This document shows, in pieces, positions 1 to 6,657 of a stretch of DNA of 9,246 nucleotides; within the stretch, counting starts at the first letter, position 1, and each line of letters opens with the position of its first letter. The notes beneath the pieces are model-generated. The model saw only the letters and a program-made list of their open reading frames with translations. It had not been told where the DNA came from and did no database searches. This DNA is from Oribacterium parvum (GTDB lineage: Bacteria; Bacillota; Clostridia; Lachnospirales; Lachnospiraceae). The position numbers and the translations under genes were made by a program. The stretch spans positions 1 through 9,246 of the forward strand of contig CALIEL010000422.1 of the NCBI GenBank assembly GCA_938022235.1. Reading direction: 5' to 3'.

Positions 1-112
1 TCTACTATACAAGAAAAATAATACTTCCGCAAATTAATTTAAGGATTTGGAACAGCATAAAGTTTCATAATGAGATGCATCGGCAAAATAAGATTTAATA
101 AAGAAGGAAAAA

Positions 113-1828
113 ATGAAAAAGTGGTATGTATACGGTAAAAAGGCAGATTTTCAGGACTTGGGAGAGAAATTATCTCTGGATCCGGTTTTGGTTCGCATTC
201 TTCGGAATCGAGATTTAACAACAGAAGAAGAAATGCGGAATTTTTTAGAGGGAGAAGAGATTCCCTCTCCTCTTTTCCTGCCGGACAGTATTCGTTTTTT
301 AAATCGCCTGGAGCGAGCCATGAAAGAGGGAGAAAAAGTTCGGGTTGTAGGGGACTATGATGTGGACGGCGTTTGTGCTTCTACCATCTTGGCGAAGGCA
401 CTTTCCTTATTTTTCTCCAAAGAGCAGCTTTCCGTGGTGATTCCACACAGAATTTTGGATGGCTACGGGATTAACGAGCAGATTATCGAGGAGGCAAAGG
501 CAGAAGGAATTTCCCTTCTGATTACCTGTGATAACGGCATTTCCGCATTTTCCGCAATGGAGAAAGCAAAATCCTACGGTATGGATGTATTGCTTACGGA
601 TCATCATGACTTACGAAGAGATGAGGATGGAAAGAAAAGGATTCCGGAAGCCTTTGCCGTGGTGAATCCCAAAAGAGAGGGCAGTAAGTATCCCAATGAA
701 GAAATCTGCGGAGCTATGGTTTGCTATCTTCTCATGAAAATGCTTTTGGAAAAACGGCAAAAGGGCTTGGAGCTTTTGGAGGAGCTGGCTTGCTTTGCCG
801 GTATTGCCACGGTTTGTGATGTGATGCCTTTACAAAAAGAAAATCGTGTTATCGTAAAGTATTGCCTGGCTCATTTGCAAAAGACTCAAAATATCGGTAT
901 GCAGGCTCTTCTAAAGCAGTGCCATATTTTGCCGGAGCAGGAAATTTCCTCCTATACTCTCGGTTTTCAAATCGGCCCCTGCATCAATGCGGGAGGTCGT
1001 TTGGAAAGTGCGATGCTGGCGCTTTCTCTTTTCCTGGAGGAGGATGAAGGGAAGGCTGAGGAAAAAGCAGCACACTTACTGGTCTTAAATGAAGAACGAA
1101 AGGAAATGACGAAAAAAGGGGTGGATGAAGCGAAGGTGCTGGCGGAACAGGAAGGAGATGTGCCGTTGCTGTTTTTGGTGCTTCCCGATTTGCATGAAAG
1201 CCTTGCGGGAATCGTGGCGGGGCGGATACGGGAAGCCTATTATCGTCCCTGCTTTATCCTTACCAACGGGGAGGACGGAAGCTGTAAAGCCTCCGGACGT
1301 TCCATTCCCGGCTATCCTATGGCAGAACGGCTGGAGGAACAAAAGGAACTGCTTTTACGTTTCGGAGGTCATCCCATGGCGGCCGGATTTTCCGTTGCAA
1401 GGGAAAATGTTTCTCTGCTAAAGAAGGCTCTCCTGCAAAATGCAAGGCTTCAGGCGGAGGATTTGGAGGAGAAGGTCTGGATTGATGTGGTCCTACCGTT
1501 CTCCTATCTAAAAGAGGATTTTGTTCGTTCCTTGTCCCGCTTGGAACCCTTCGGAAGAGGCAATGAAAAGCCTGCCTTTGCCCAGAAGAATGTTTTGCTA
1601 AAGGATTTTAAAATTGTGGGAAAAAACAAAAATGCCATCAAATTATATCTGGAAGATGAACAAGGTACACGAGTGGAGGGAGTACTCTTTGAGGATGGAG
1701 AAAAATTTTTGAACAAAAAATCTAGCCGAAACAAATTCAATCTGTTATACTATCCAAAGATTCAGGTGTACAACAACATAAAGCAACTTCAAGTGGTGGT
1801 TTCTGAGTATTTTTGGAAAGAAGATTAA
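113..1828 (+). CDS. recJ: Single-stranded-DNA-specific 5'-3' exonuclease RecJ
   Basis: RecJ is a cytoplasmic, metal-dependent exonuclease that degrades single-stranded DNA 5' to 3' in recombination and in base-excision and mismatch repair. The 571 residues carry the DHH-phosphoesterase signatures in order: DYDVDG at 81-86, TCDNG with D140, the DHH triad at 163-165, and CGAMVCY near residue 200. The DHHA1 part follows with NAGGRLES (GGR at 294-296), LAGIVAGRI, ASGRS and FGGHPMAAGF (417 onward). A C-terminal OB-fold-like region fills the rest. The length is close to E. coli RecJ (577) and lacks the long C-terminal extension of some Bacillus homologues. The start is supported by AAGAAGGA at 101-108, four bases before ATG. 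glyA follows after 28 bases, so the two genes probably share a transcript. All metal-ligand motifs look intact. I see no convincing promoter in the 112 bases upstream. Confidence 0.96.
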   Translation: MKKWYVYGKKADFQDLGEKLSLDPVLVRILRNRDLTTEEEMRNFLEGEEIPSPLFLPDSIRFLNRLERAMKEGEKVRVVGDYDVDGVCASTILAKALSLFFSKEQLSVVIPHRILDGYGINEQIIEEAKAEGISLLITCDNGISAFSAMEKAKSYGMDVLLTDHHDLRRDEDGKKRIPEAFAVVNPKREGSKYPNEEICGAMVCYLLMKMLLEKRQKGLELLEELACFAGIATVCDVMPLQKENRVIVKYCLAHLQKTQNIGMQALLKQCHILPEQEISSYTLGFQIGPCINAGGRLESAMLALSLFLEEDEGKAEEKAAHLLVLNEERKEMTKKGVDEAKVLAEQEGDVPLLFLVLPDLHESLAGIVAGRIREAYYRPCFILTNGEDGSCKASGRSIPGYPMAERLEEQKELLLRFGGHPMAAGFSVARENVSLLKKALLQNARLQAEDLEEKVWIDVVLPFSYLKEDFVRSLSRLEPFGRGNEKPAFAQKNVLLKDFKIVGKNKNAIKLYLEDEQGTRVEGVLFEDGEKFLNKKSSRNKFNLLYYPKIQVYNNIKQLQVVVSEYFWKED

Positions 1829-1856
1829 GGAATATTCAGATGAAAAGGAGGCGTGA

Positions 1857-3113
1857 ATGATCAAAGAAATCATGAATTTTATTCAAGAACATGACCCTGA
1901 GGTGGGGAAGGGAATCTGGGAAGAGTATGAAAGACAGCAAAACAACATCGAGTTGATTGCTTCTGAGAATATTGTTTCCACTACAGCAATGTTGGCTATG
2001 GGAACCGTATTAACCAACAAGTATGCGGAGGGATATCCCGGAAAGCGTTATTACGGAGGCTGTGAAGCCGTAGACGTAGTAGAAGCTATTGCTATCGAAA
2101 GAGCGAAGGAATTATTCCATTGTGAATATGCAAACGTTCAACCCCACTCCGGTGCACAAGCAAATATGGCAGTTACCATGGCAATTTGTAAGCCCGGGGA
2201 CAAGATTATGGGTATGAGCTTGGATGCCGGCGGACATTTAACCCATGGTTCACCCGTAAACTTTTCGGGACTTTACTTTAATATCATTCCTTATGGAATT
2301 ACCAAAGAAGGCTATATTGACTATGATGCGGTAATGGAGCAGGCTTTAAAAGAAAAGCCGAAGATGATTATTGCCGGTGCCTCCGCATATCCAAGAGTTA
2401 TTGACTTTAAGCGTTTCCGTGAGATTGCCGATGCTTGTGGAGCTATCCTTTTTGTAGATATGGCGCATATTGCAGGTCTTGTTGCAGCAGGCGTGCATCC
2501 AAGCCCGATTCCTTATGCTCATGTTACTACCACAACTACCCATAAGACTTTAAGAGGACCTCGTGGCGGTTTGATTTTATCCAGTAAAGAAGTAGCAGAG
2601 AAGTACAACTTCAATAAGTTCGTATTCCCCGGTGTGCAGGGCGGACCTTTAGAGCACGTCATTGCTTCTAAAGCAGTTTGCTTTGGAGAAGCTTTAAAGC
2701 CGGAGTATAAAGAATATCAGCAGCAGGTAGCGAAGAATGCGAAGGCATTGGCTGCCGCTATGATGGACAAGGGATTCCAGCTGGTATCCGGCGGAACGGA
2801 GAACCACTTAATGCTGGTGGATTTAACCAACTTCCAGGATGTTACCGGAAAGTTCCTGCAGAATGCCTGTGATGAAGTGCACATCACATTAAACAAGAAT
2901 GCAATTCCCAACGATCCCCGTTCTCCATTCTTAACCTCCGGTGTAAGAATCGGAACTCCCGCAGTTACTGTCCGCGGTTTTAAAGAAGAGGATATGAAGG
3001 AAATTGCAGAATGCCTTTACAAAGTAGCTACAGACTTCGAAAGCAGCAAGGAAGAAGTAGCAAGAAGAGTGAAAGCATTAACCGATGCACATCCTATCTA
3101 CGAAGGAAAGTAA
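1857..3113 (+). CDS. glyA: Serine hydroxymethyltransferase (PLP enzyme)
   Basis: GlyA interconverts serine plus tetrahydrofolate with glycine plus 5,10-methylene-tetrahydrofolate in the cytoplasm and is a main source of one-carbon units for purines, thymidylate and methionine. The 418 residues match the usual length. Visible signatures are ELIASEN near residue 32, TNKYAEGYPGKRYYGGCE (about 53-70), the cofactor region QPHSGAQAN, VDMAHIAGLVAAG, and the PLP-lysine motif THKTLRGPRGG with K230 as the Schiff-base lysine. The C-terminal SGVRIGTPAVTVRG is also present. An AAGGAGG at 1845-1851, five bases before ATG, fixes the start. The gene lies 28 bases after recJ with no terminator between, and an intrinsic terminator follows the stop. 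The short gap leaves no room for a riboswitch directly upstream. Codon choice leans to AAC, AAG and TTC, as in highly expressed genes. Confidence 0.98.
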   Translation: MIKEIMNFIQEHDPEVGKGIWEEYERQQNNIELIASENIVSTTAMLAMGTVLTNKYAEGYPGKRYYGGCEAVDVVEAIAIERAKELFHCEYANVQPHSGAQANMAVTMAICKPGDKIMGMSLDAGGHLTHGSPVNFSGLYFNIIPYGITKEGYIDYDAVMEQALKEKPKMIIAGASAYPRVIDFKRFREIADACGAILFVDMAHIAGLVAAGVHPSPIPYAHVTTTTTHKTLRGPRGGLILSSKEVAEKYNFNKFVFPGVQGGPLEHVIASKAVCFGEALKPEYKEYQQQVAKNAKALAAAMMDKGFQLVSGGTENHLMLVDLTNFQDVTGKFLQNACDEVHITLNKNAIPNDPRSPFLTSGVRIGTPAVTVRGFKEEDMKEIAECLYKVATDFESSKEEVARRVKALTDAHPIYEGK

Positions 3114-3153
3114 TACAGCTTTACTTTAAAAAAATAAAGAAAGCAATTCATAC

Positions 3154-3188
3154 GAAGAGCCGTTATGCAGCGGCTCTTCATTTTTTTT
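3154..3188 (+). terminator. Intrinsic terminator of the recJ-glyA unit
   Basis: A perfect 9-bp stem, GAAGAGCCG (3154-3162) with CGGCTCTTC (3171-3179), encloses an 8-base loop. One A and then eight T residues (3181-3188) follow. It begins 40 bases after the glyA stop codon, the classic Rho-independent layout. Confidence 0.92.
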
Positions 3189-3264
3189 ACATCATTATCA
3201 AAAGGACTTTAAAAAACAAAACTTTTTAGTGGATTTCTACGCTCTACAGGTCTGATATAGGGGT

Positions 3265-3361
3265 AATCTGAGCATGTAGCAAGCCTTCGAAAAGAAGAAC
3301 TGTAGAAATTCAAAGCCAAAGCGACGGAAGCTGTATGGATATGAAAGAGGGCAATCTGAGC
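3265..3361. repeat. Left-arm repeated motif of the palindrome, two copies
   Basis: AATCTGAGC occurs at 3265-3273 and again at 3353-3361, 88 bases apart. Each copy is preceded by a GGG run and a pyrimidine, and each stands at the equivalent point of the outer or inner foldback, opposite the repeated motif of the right arm. Flanking stem sequences differ between the two copies. Confidence 0.8.
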
Positions 3362-3418
3362 CCGTCGGTACTTGCGAAAAACACAGGTACTGTGTTTTTC
3401 GCTTAGTATCCGCTACGT

Positions 3419-3529
3419 GGCGAGGTTAGCGGGAGCGTGCCCGATTTCATATCCATACAGCGTCGAAGCGTAGCCTTTTATCATTATACAGTTCTGCACT
3501 ATGAAGGCGAGCTTAGCGGAAGCGTGCCC
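3419..3529. repeat. Right-arm repeated motif of the palindrome, two copies (22 of 24 identical)
   Basis: A 24-base motif occurs at 3419-3442 and 3506-3529, 87 bases apart. It reads GGCGAG, then G or C, then TTAGCGG, then G or A, then AGCGTGCCC, with only those two differences. It lies opposite the AATCTGAGC copies, so each pair would form the same internal loop in a folded transcript. A weaker third resemblance, GAAGCGTAGCC, lies near 3465-3475. Confidence 0.8.
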
Positions 3530-3588
3530 CTTATCAGACCTGTATTGCGTAGAAATCTTTTTTCTTTTTAAAGTCTCTTTCTGATTAC

Positions 3589-3617
3589 TTGCATTTTTTT
3601 AAGGTAAAGCATATGAT
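3589..3617 (+). promoter_or_regulatory. Sigma-A-type promoter for the AEC permease gene
   Basis: TTGCAT (3589-3594) and TATGAT (3612-3617) are separated by exactly 17 bases. This predicts a transcript start near 3624 and a leader of about 60 bases before the ATG at 3683. It lies just outside the right end of the large palindrome. Confidence 0.6.
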
Positions 3618-3646
3618 AGGCTGGAAATTTTCAATGGAACGAAAAC

Positions 3647-3664
3647 AAGAGCCTTTGGGCTTTT
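3647..3664 (+). promoter_or_regulatory. Small leader hairpin before the AEC gene
   Basis: AAGAGCC (3647-3653) pairs with GGCTTTT (3658-3664), with one G-T wobble, around a TTTG loop. It ends 7 bases before the ribosome binding site. It resembles a weak terminator or attenuator, but the T residues are used up in the stem, so the function is uncertain. Confidence 0.35.
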
Positions 3665-3682
3665 ATAAAACAAGGAGGGAAA

Positions 3683-4627
3683 ATGGCAGCGGTTTCTGTG
3701 ATATTTCCGGTATTCTTCCTGCTATTTTTGGGAGGTCACGCCAGAAGAAGAGCTTGGATTAGCCACGAACAAAATGAGGGAGCAAAAAGGATTGCGTTGG
3801 ATATCTTGTTTCCTTTCCTGATTTATCAGGTTATGGTGGAAACAAATCTGAAAAAAGGCGTATTTTTACAAATCATATTCCTGATTTTTATCTGGATGCT
3901 GGTTTACTTTCTGGGAGGACGACTTTCCAAGCTTTTACCGGCAGATTTTCAGGAAATTGCTCCCTTTTTGTGTTTAACCTGCGAAGGCGGAGCAGTAGCA
4001 CTGCACTTGTATATCAGCGTGGTGGGGAAGAGTTATACGGCCAATTTGATTCCCTTTGATATCGCGGGAATCCTGATTAACTTTATCTTTGTGCCCTTGA
4101 TTTTAATGAATAAAAGTATAGGAGAACGGAAGCTTTTACCCTTTGCCAGGAAAATATTTACCAGCTCCTTTATTCTTGCGGTACTTTTCGGAGTAATCAT
4201 GAATGCCAGCGGCTTGCATCAAGTCCTTATGCAAAATGCAGGTTTAAAGGCTGTCTTTGACAATACCATGGAGGCGCTGACCGTTCCTATCGGCTCTCTG
4301 ATATTGTTTAGCCTGGGCTACAGTATGAGACTGCACAAGGGATTTTTAGCGTCTCTGTTTACTTTGGCAGGAATCCGTCTTTTGTTCTGCGGAAGCATCA
4401 TTCTGCTGTTCTTCCTGCTTTTTAAGGAGCAAATGCAAAATCGAATTTTTTCCTTCGGTGTCATTCTGTACTTTCTTTGTCCTACAGGATTTCCTGTACC
4501 TTTACAAATTAAAGGACTTTTACAAAAGGAGGAGCAGGAGGAATTCGTTTCCGCCTTTATTTCCTTATTTTTACTGATTGCGCTTGCCGCCTATGCCCTT
4601 TTGGTTTTATTCTATCCGGTAGTTTAA
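3683..4627 (+). CDS. AEC (auxin efflux carrier) family permease, probable organic-acid or amino-acid transporter
   Basis: This is a 314-residue integral membrane protein with about ten hydrophobic segments (roughly 2-18, 37-52, 60-78, 95-113, 123-142, 159-176, 196-213, 224-247, 255-272 and 289-312), the size and topology of AEC-family secondary carriers. The N-terminus has the family pattern: a first helix ending in FLGGHARRR, then a conserved second helix ALDILFPFLIY. The later ALTVPIGSLILFSLGYSM resembles the family's C-terminal half. Bacterial members move malate, malonate or amino acids; the substrate here cannot be read from sequence. AAGGAGG at 3672-3678, four bases before ATG, supports the start. 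The gene has its own promoter (3589-3617) and is followed 140 bases later by a 2-hydroxy-acid oxidase homologue, which suggests a carboxylic-acid substrate. The family call rests on pattern recognition and is moderately sure; its being a membrane protein is certain. Confidence 0.78.
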   Translation: MAAVSVIFPVFFLLFLGGHARRRAWISHEQNEGAKRIALDILFPFLIYQVMVETNLKKGVFLQIIFLIFIWMLVYFLGGRLSKLLPADFQEIAPFLCLTCEGGAVALHLYISVVGKSYTANLIPFDIAGILINFIFVPLILMNKSIGERKLLPFARKIFTSSFILAVLFGVIMNASGLHQVLMQNAGLKAVFDNTMEALTVPIGSLILFSLGYSMRLHKGFLASLFTLAGIRLLFCGSIILLFFLLFKEQMQNRIFSFGVILYFLCPTGFPVPLQIKGLLQKEEQEEFVSAFISLFLLIALAAYALLVLFYPVV

Positions 4628-4706
4628 AGCCTGGAGGACACTGCTTAAGAGAAGGAATAGAGAGTTCTAAAAGCCAAATAGGATATCCTTGAAGAGTGTA
4701 ATAGCT

Positions 4707-4742
4707 TTCTTATGCAAGCCGGGTAAATGTATACTGTTATAC
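4707..4742 (+). promoter_or_regulatory. Possible promoter and small inverted repeat before the hydroxy-acid oxidase gene
   Basis: TATACT (4730-4735) is a good -10 element; the best -35 at 17-base spacing, TTCTTA (4707-4712), is weak. The -10 overlaps an inverted repeat, GTATA (4729-4733) and TATAC (4738-4742) with a CTGT spacer, which could be an operator. The rest of the 140-base gap shows no clear terminator. Confidence 0.3.
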
Positions 4743-4767
4743 TTAGTGATTTTGAAAGGAGATTTTT

Positions 4768-5715
4768 ATGGAAATGAACAATAGCCCATGGCCGGGAAGA
4801 CCGGGAGTTATTCCGGTGACCAGTGGAAATGCAGAGGATGCCAACCGATACAACAGAGCCTATTTGGATCGGATTCATGTGGAAATGCGGGTGATAGACA
4901 GTACAGAGGTCACCTTGGAGAAGGAGATTTTTGGAAAGAAATATGCCTCTCCCATTATGATGCCGGCATTTTCCCACTTGAACAAGGTACTGGAAAATGG
5001 AAGAACCCCTATGGAGGAGTATGCCTCAGCGGCGAAGGAATTAAATGCCCTTAACTGGGTAGGTATGGAAGACAATGAAGATTATGGAAAGATTGTTGCC
5101 CAAAATCCCGATACAGTGCGGATTATCAAGCCCTTTGCGGATCATGGAAGAATACGGGAAGAGATAGACTATGCTGTAGAACATGGCTCCGTAGGGGTGG
5201 GAATCGACATTGACCATGTGCCGGGAACAGACGGTTTCTATGATGTGGTAGACGGAATTCCTATGGGGCCGGTGTTTAGCAAGGATTTAGCGGACTTTGT
5301 AGCCTATGCCAAGCTACCCTTTGTGGCAAAGGGAGTGCTTTCCGTTCAGGATGCACTGAAGGCAAAGGAAGCAGGCTGTGCCGCCATTGTAGTTTCTCAC
5401 CATCACGGCAGACTTCCCTTCGGAATTGCTCCTCTACAGATTTTACCGAAAATCAAGGAAGCTTTACAGGATAGTAAGATGCAGATTTTCGTGGATTGCA
5501 GCATGGATACCGGCTATGATGTCTATAAGGCTTTGGCATTAGGAGCGGATGCGGTTTCCGTAGGTCGGGGAATTCTGCAACCCCTTCTTTCCCATGGGGC
5601 AGAGGGAGTGATTTCCAAGGTGGAAAATATGCAGGAGGAGCTTCGGGAAATGATGATGTATACCGGAGTGAAGGACTGCGATTCCTTTGATGCCGGTGTT
5701 TTGTATCTTTGCTAA
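4768..5715 (+). CDS. FMN-dependent alpha-hydroxy-acid oxidising protein, divergent subfamily
   Basis: A 315-residue TIM-barrel flavoprotein of the lactate/glycolate oxidase superfamily, expected to oxidise a 2-hydroxy acid to a 2-oxo acid with FMN in the cytoplasm. FGKKYASPIMMPAF (55-68) matches the family's early barrel strand. PFVAKGVLS supplies the FMN-contacting lysine K188. SHHHGR (210-215) stands where canonical enzymes have SNHGAR, so H212 would be the catalytic base and R215 the substrate-binding arginine. VDCSMDTGYDV (D243) replaces the usual DGGIRRGTDV, and ALGADAVSVGR (G266, R267) is the phosphate-binding end. The protein is shorter than typical members (about 350-380), mostly at the N-terminus, where the usual PR-L-DVS pattern is weak. 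AGGAG at 4757-4761 supports this ATG; M3 is a less likely start. The substrate is unknown. The upstream AEC permease and downstream membrane protein may be functionally linked. Confidence 0.85.
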   Translation: MEMNNSPWPGRPGVIPVTSGNAEDANRYNRAYLDRIHVEMRVIDSTEVTLEKEIFGKKYASPIMMPAFSHLNKVLENGRTPMEEYASAAKELNALNWVGMEDNEDYGKIVAQNPDTVRIIKPFADHGRIREEIDYAVEHGSVGVGIDIDHVPGTDGFYDVVDGIPMGPVFSKDLADFVAYAKLPFVAKGVLSVQDALKAKEAGCAAIVVSHHHGRLPFGIAPLQILPKIKEALQDSKMQIFVDCSMDTGYDVYKALALGADAVSVGRGILQPLLSHGAEGVISKVENMQEELREMMMYTGVKDCDSFDAGVLYLC

Positions 5716-5787
5716 TAAGGAGAAGAACGGGAAGCAATCAAATAGCTTTGGTATGGAAAAACTAAAACGGGAAATAAAAGTTCTCTA

Positions 5788-5845
5788 AATAGATCAGCGA
5801 AAAAGAGAAATGTAAATTTCCGGAATAGATAAGCGAAAAATAGAA
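5788..5845 (+). repeat. Imperfect 22-base direct repeat, 36-base period
   Basis: AATAGATCAGCGAAAAAGAG at 5788-5807 (the unit runs on AA to 5809) and AATAGATAAGCGAAAAATAG at 5824-5843 (runs on AA to 5845) differ at two of 22 positions. The second copy runs into the ribosome binding site of the next gene. They may be two binding sites of a regulator or a local duplication. The remaining part of this 140-base gap shows no terminator or clear promoter. Confidence 0.6.
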
Positions 5846-5855
5846 GGGGTAAGGG

Positions 5856-6542
5856 ATGGAAAAAAAGACCGGAGAAAAGGGATTAATGCTGGGGCATTTT
5901 GTTTTGCTACTGTTGGAATGCATCGTAGTATTGCACGGATTGCAGGATGACGGACTGGGAACCTTTCGTTTTTATACGACGGATTCCAACCTGCTTTGCG
6001 GAATCAGCTCGGCGTTTATGCTCTTTTTTCTTTTACAAAGAAAAAATCAAGAGGGAAAGGGTGTGCTCAGTAAGGCCTTGCAGGGGAAAGGAGAGAGCTG
6101 GACATTTCCTTCCTTCCTGTCTGTTTTACGCTATATTTCCTCGGTGTGTTTAGCCCTGACCTTCTTCGTGGTGCTCCTGGTGCTGGGACCGGAGAATGGA
6201 TTTGCCCATGAATTTTTGGGTGGAACAAGATTTTTCAGTCACCTGCTTTGTCCCTTTCTTTCCATTTTTCTCTTTCTCTTTCCGGAAGAGAAGCGTTCCC
6301 TGCCTCTATCTGTGATAGGAAAGGCTCTGGGAGTAACATTGCTGTATGCCATCCCTCTTTTGATTTTAAATGGAATGGGGCTGGTTTCCGGTCCTTACAG
6401 CTTTCTGAAAATCCGGGAGCAGTCTGTAGGAAAAACCATTTTTTGGATTGTGGCAATCTTACTTGGAAATGCCCTGCTTGCTTTGGCTTTACAGAAGGGA
6501 AAGAATTTATTTTCGGATAATAAGAAACTCCTCACCCGATAG
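5856..6542 (+). CDS. Six-helix integral membrane protein of unknown function (Pr6Pr-like)
   Basis: The 228 residues form about six hydrophobic segments, near 10-28, 43-60, 92-111, 124-142, 155-175 and 193-213. A charged loop at 61-83 follows helix 2. A FRFYTTDSNLLCG pattern sits before helix 2, RYISSVCLALTFFVV in helix 3, and a YAIPLLILNG segment with SGPYSFLKIRE leads into helix 6. This layout recalls the Pr6Pr group of uncharacterised six-helix proteins, but the assignment is tentative and gives no activity. No enzyme motif is obvious. The start is supported by AAGGGG (5844-5849), six bases before ATG. It lies 140 bases after the hydroxy-acid oxidase gene with no terminator seen between, so co-transcription is plausible. 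The TAG stop lies within the terminator hairpin at 6525-6559. Confidence 0.85.
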   Translation: MEKKTGEKGLMLGHFVLLLLECIVVLHGLQDDGLGTFRFYTTDSNLLCGISSAFMLFFLLQRKNQEGKGVLSKALQGKGESWTFPSFLSVLRYISSVCLALTFFVVLLVLGPENGFAHEFLGGTRFFSHLLCPFLSIFLFLFPEEKRSLPLSVIGKALGVTLLYAIPLLILNGMGLVSGPYSFLKIREQSVGKTIFWIVAILLGNALLALALQKGKNLFSDNKKLLTR

Positions 6543-6559
6543 GGTATGAGGAGTTTTTT
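6525..6559. terminator. Bidirectional intrinsic terminator overlapping the stop codon
   Basis: AAACTCCTCA (6525-6534) pairs with TGAGGAGTTT (6547-6556), and CCC (6535-6537) with GGG (6542-6544), around a GATA loop with a 2-base bulge. Six T residues (6554-6559) follow on the + strand. Read from the other strand, the hairpin is followed by TTTCTTATT, so it can also serve the convergent ECF gene. The upstream gene's TAG stop (6540-6542) lies in the loop and stem. Confidence 0.9.
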
Positions 6560-6612
6560 GCTGCGTAAAGGCTGATTCAGGAGTACTTTAGGCATTTCCC
6601 AAAGGAGGGATA

Positions 6613-6639
6613 ATGGAAAAATATAGTGGCAAATATTGA
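6613..6639 (+). other. Eight-codon micro-ORF with a strong ribosome binding site
   Basis: AAAGGAGGG (6601-6609) stands three bases before ATG (6613), which opens MEKYSGKY followed by TGA. A near-perfect Shine-Dalgarno this close to a start is unexpected between a terminator and the tail of a convergent gene. It may be the remnant of a lost gene or a chance match. I see no promoter for it. Confidence 0.25.
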
Positions 6640-6657
6640 TGCTTCGTATCTTGTTTT

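Larger units (their letters stand above)
3205..3575. repeat. Large nested quasi-palindrome (foldback element, or possible structured RNA)
   Basis: Almost the whole intergenic stretch between glyA and the AEC gene folds back on itself. Complementary arms from outside in are: GACTTTAAAAA (3205-3215) with 3565-3575; GATTTCTACGC (3232-3242) with 3547-3557; TACAGGTCTGATA (3245-3257) with 3532-3544; AGGGG (3259-3263) with 3527-3531; GCCTTC (3283-3288) with 3503-3508; AGAACTGTA (3296-3304) with 3487-3495; GCTGTATGGATATGAAA (3330-3346) with 3445-3461, a perfect 17 bp; GGGC (3349-3352) with 3439-3442; CGGTACT (3366-3372) with 3405-3412, one bulge; and GCGAAAAACACAG (3374-3386) with 3390-3402 around a GTA loop. 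No coding frame of note lies within it. It sits between the glyA terminator and the AEC promoter, as expected for an inserted MITE-like element, but a structured non-coding RNA is also possible. I recognise no known family. Confidence 0.85.

Noticed and set aside
3..98. Open frame on the + strand running in from the window edge to a TAA at 96-98, possibly the tail of an upstream gene.
   Set aside because: Only about 31 AT-biased codons with no recognisable protein pattern; an open frame of this size is expected by chance.
3011..3229. Open frame overlapping the end of glyA and running through its terminator.
   Set aside because: Out of frame with glyA, no ribosome binding site, contains the terminator hairpin; a shadow frame.
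3205..3575. Repeated motifs read as a CRISPR array.
   Set aside because: Repeats occur only twice per arm at about 88-base spacing within complementary arms, without regular spacers or cas genes.
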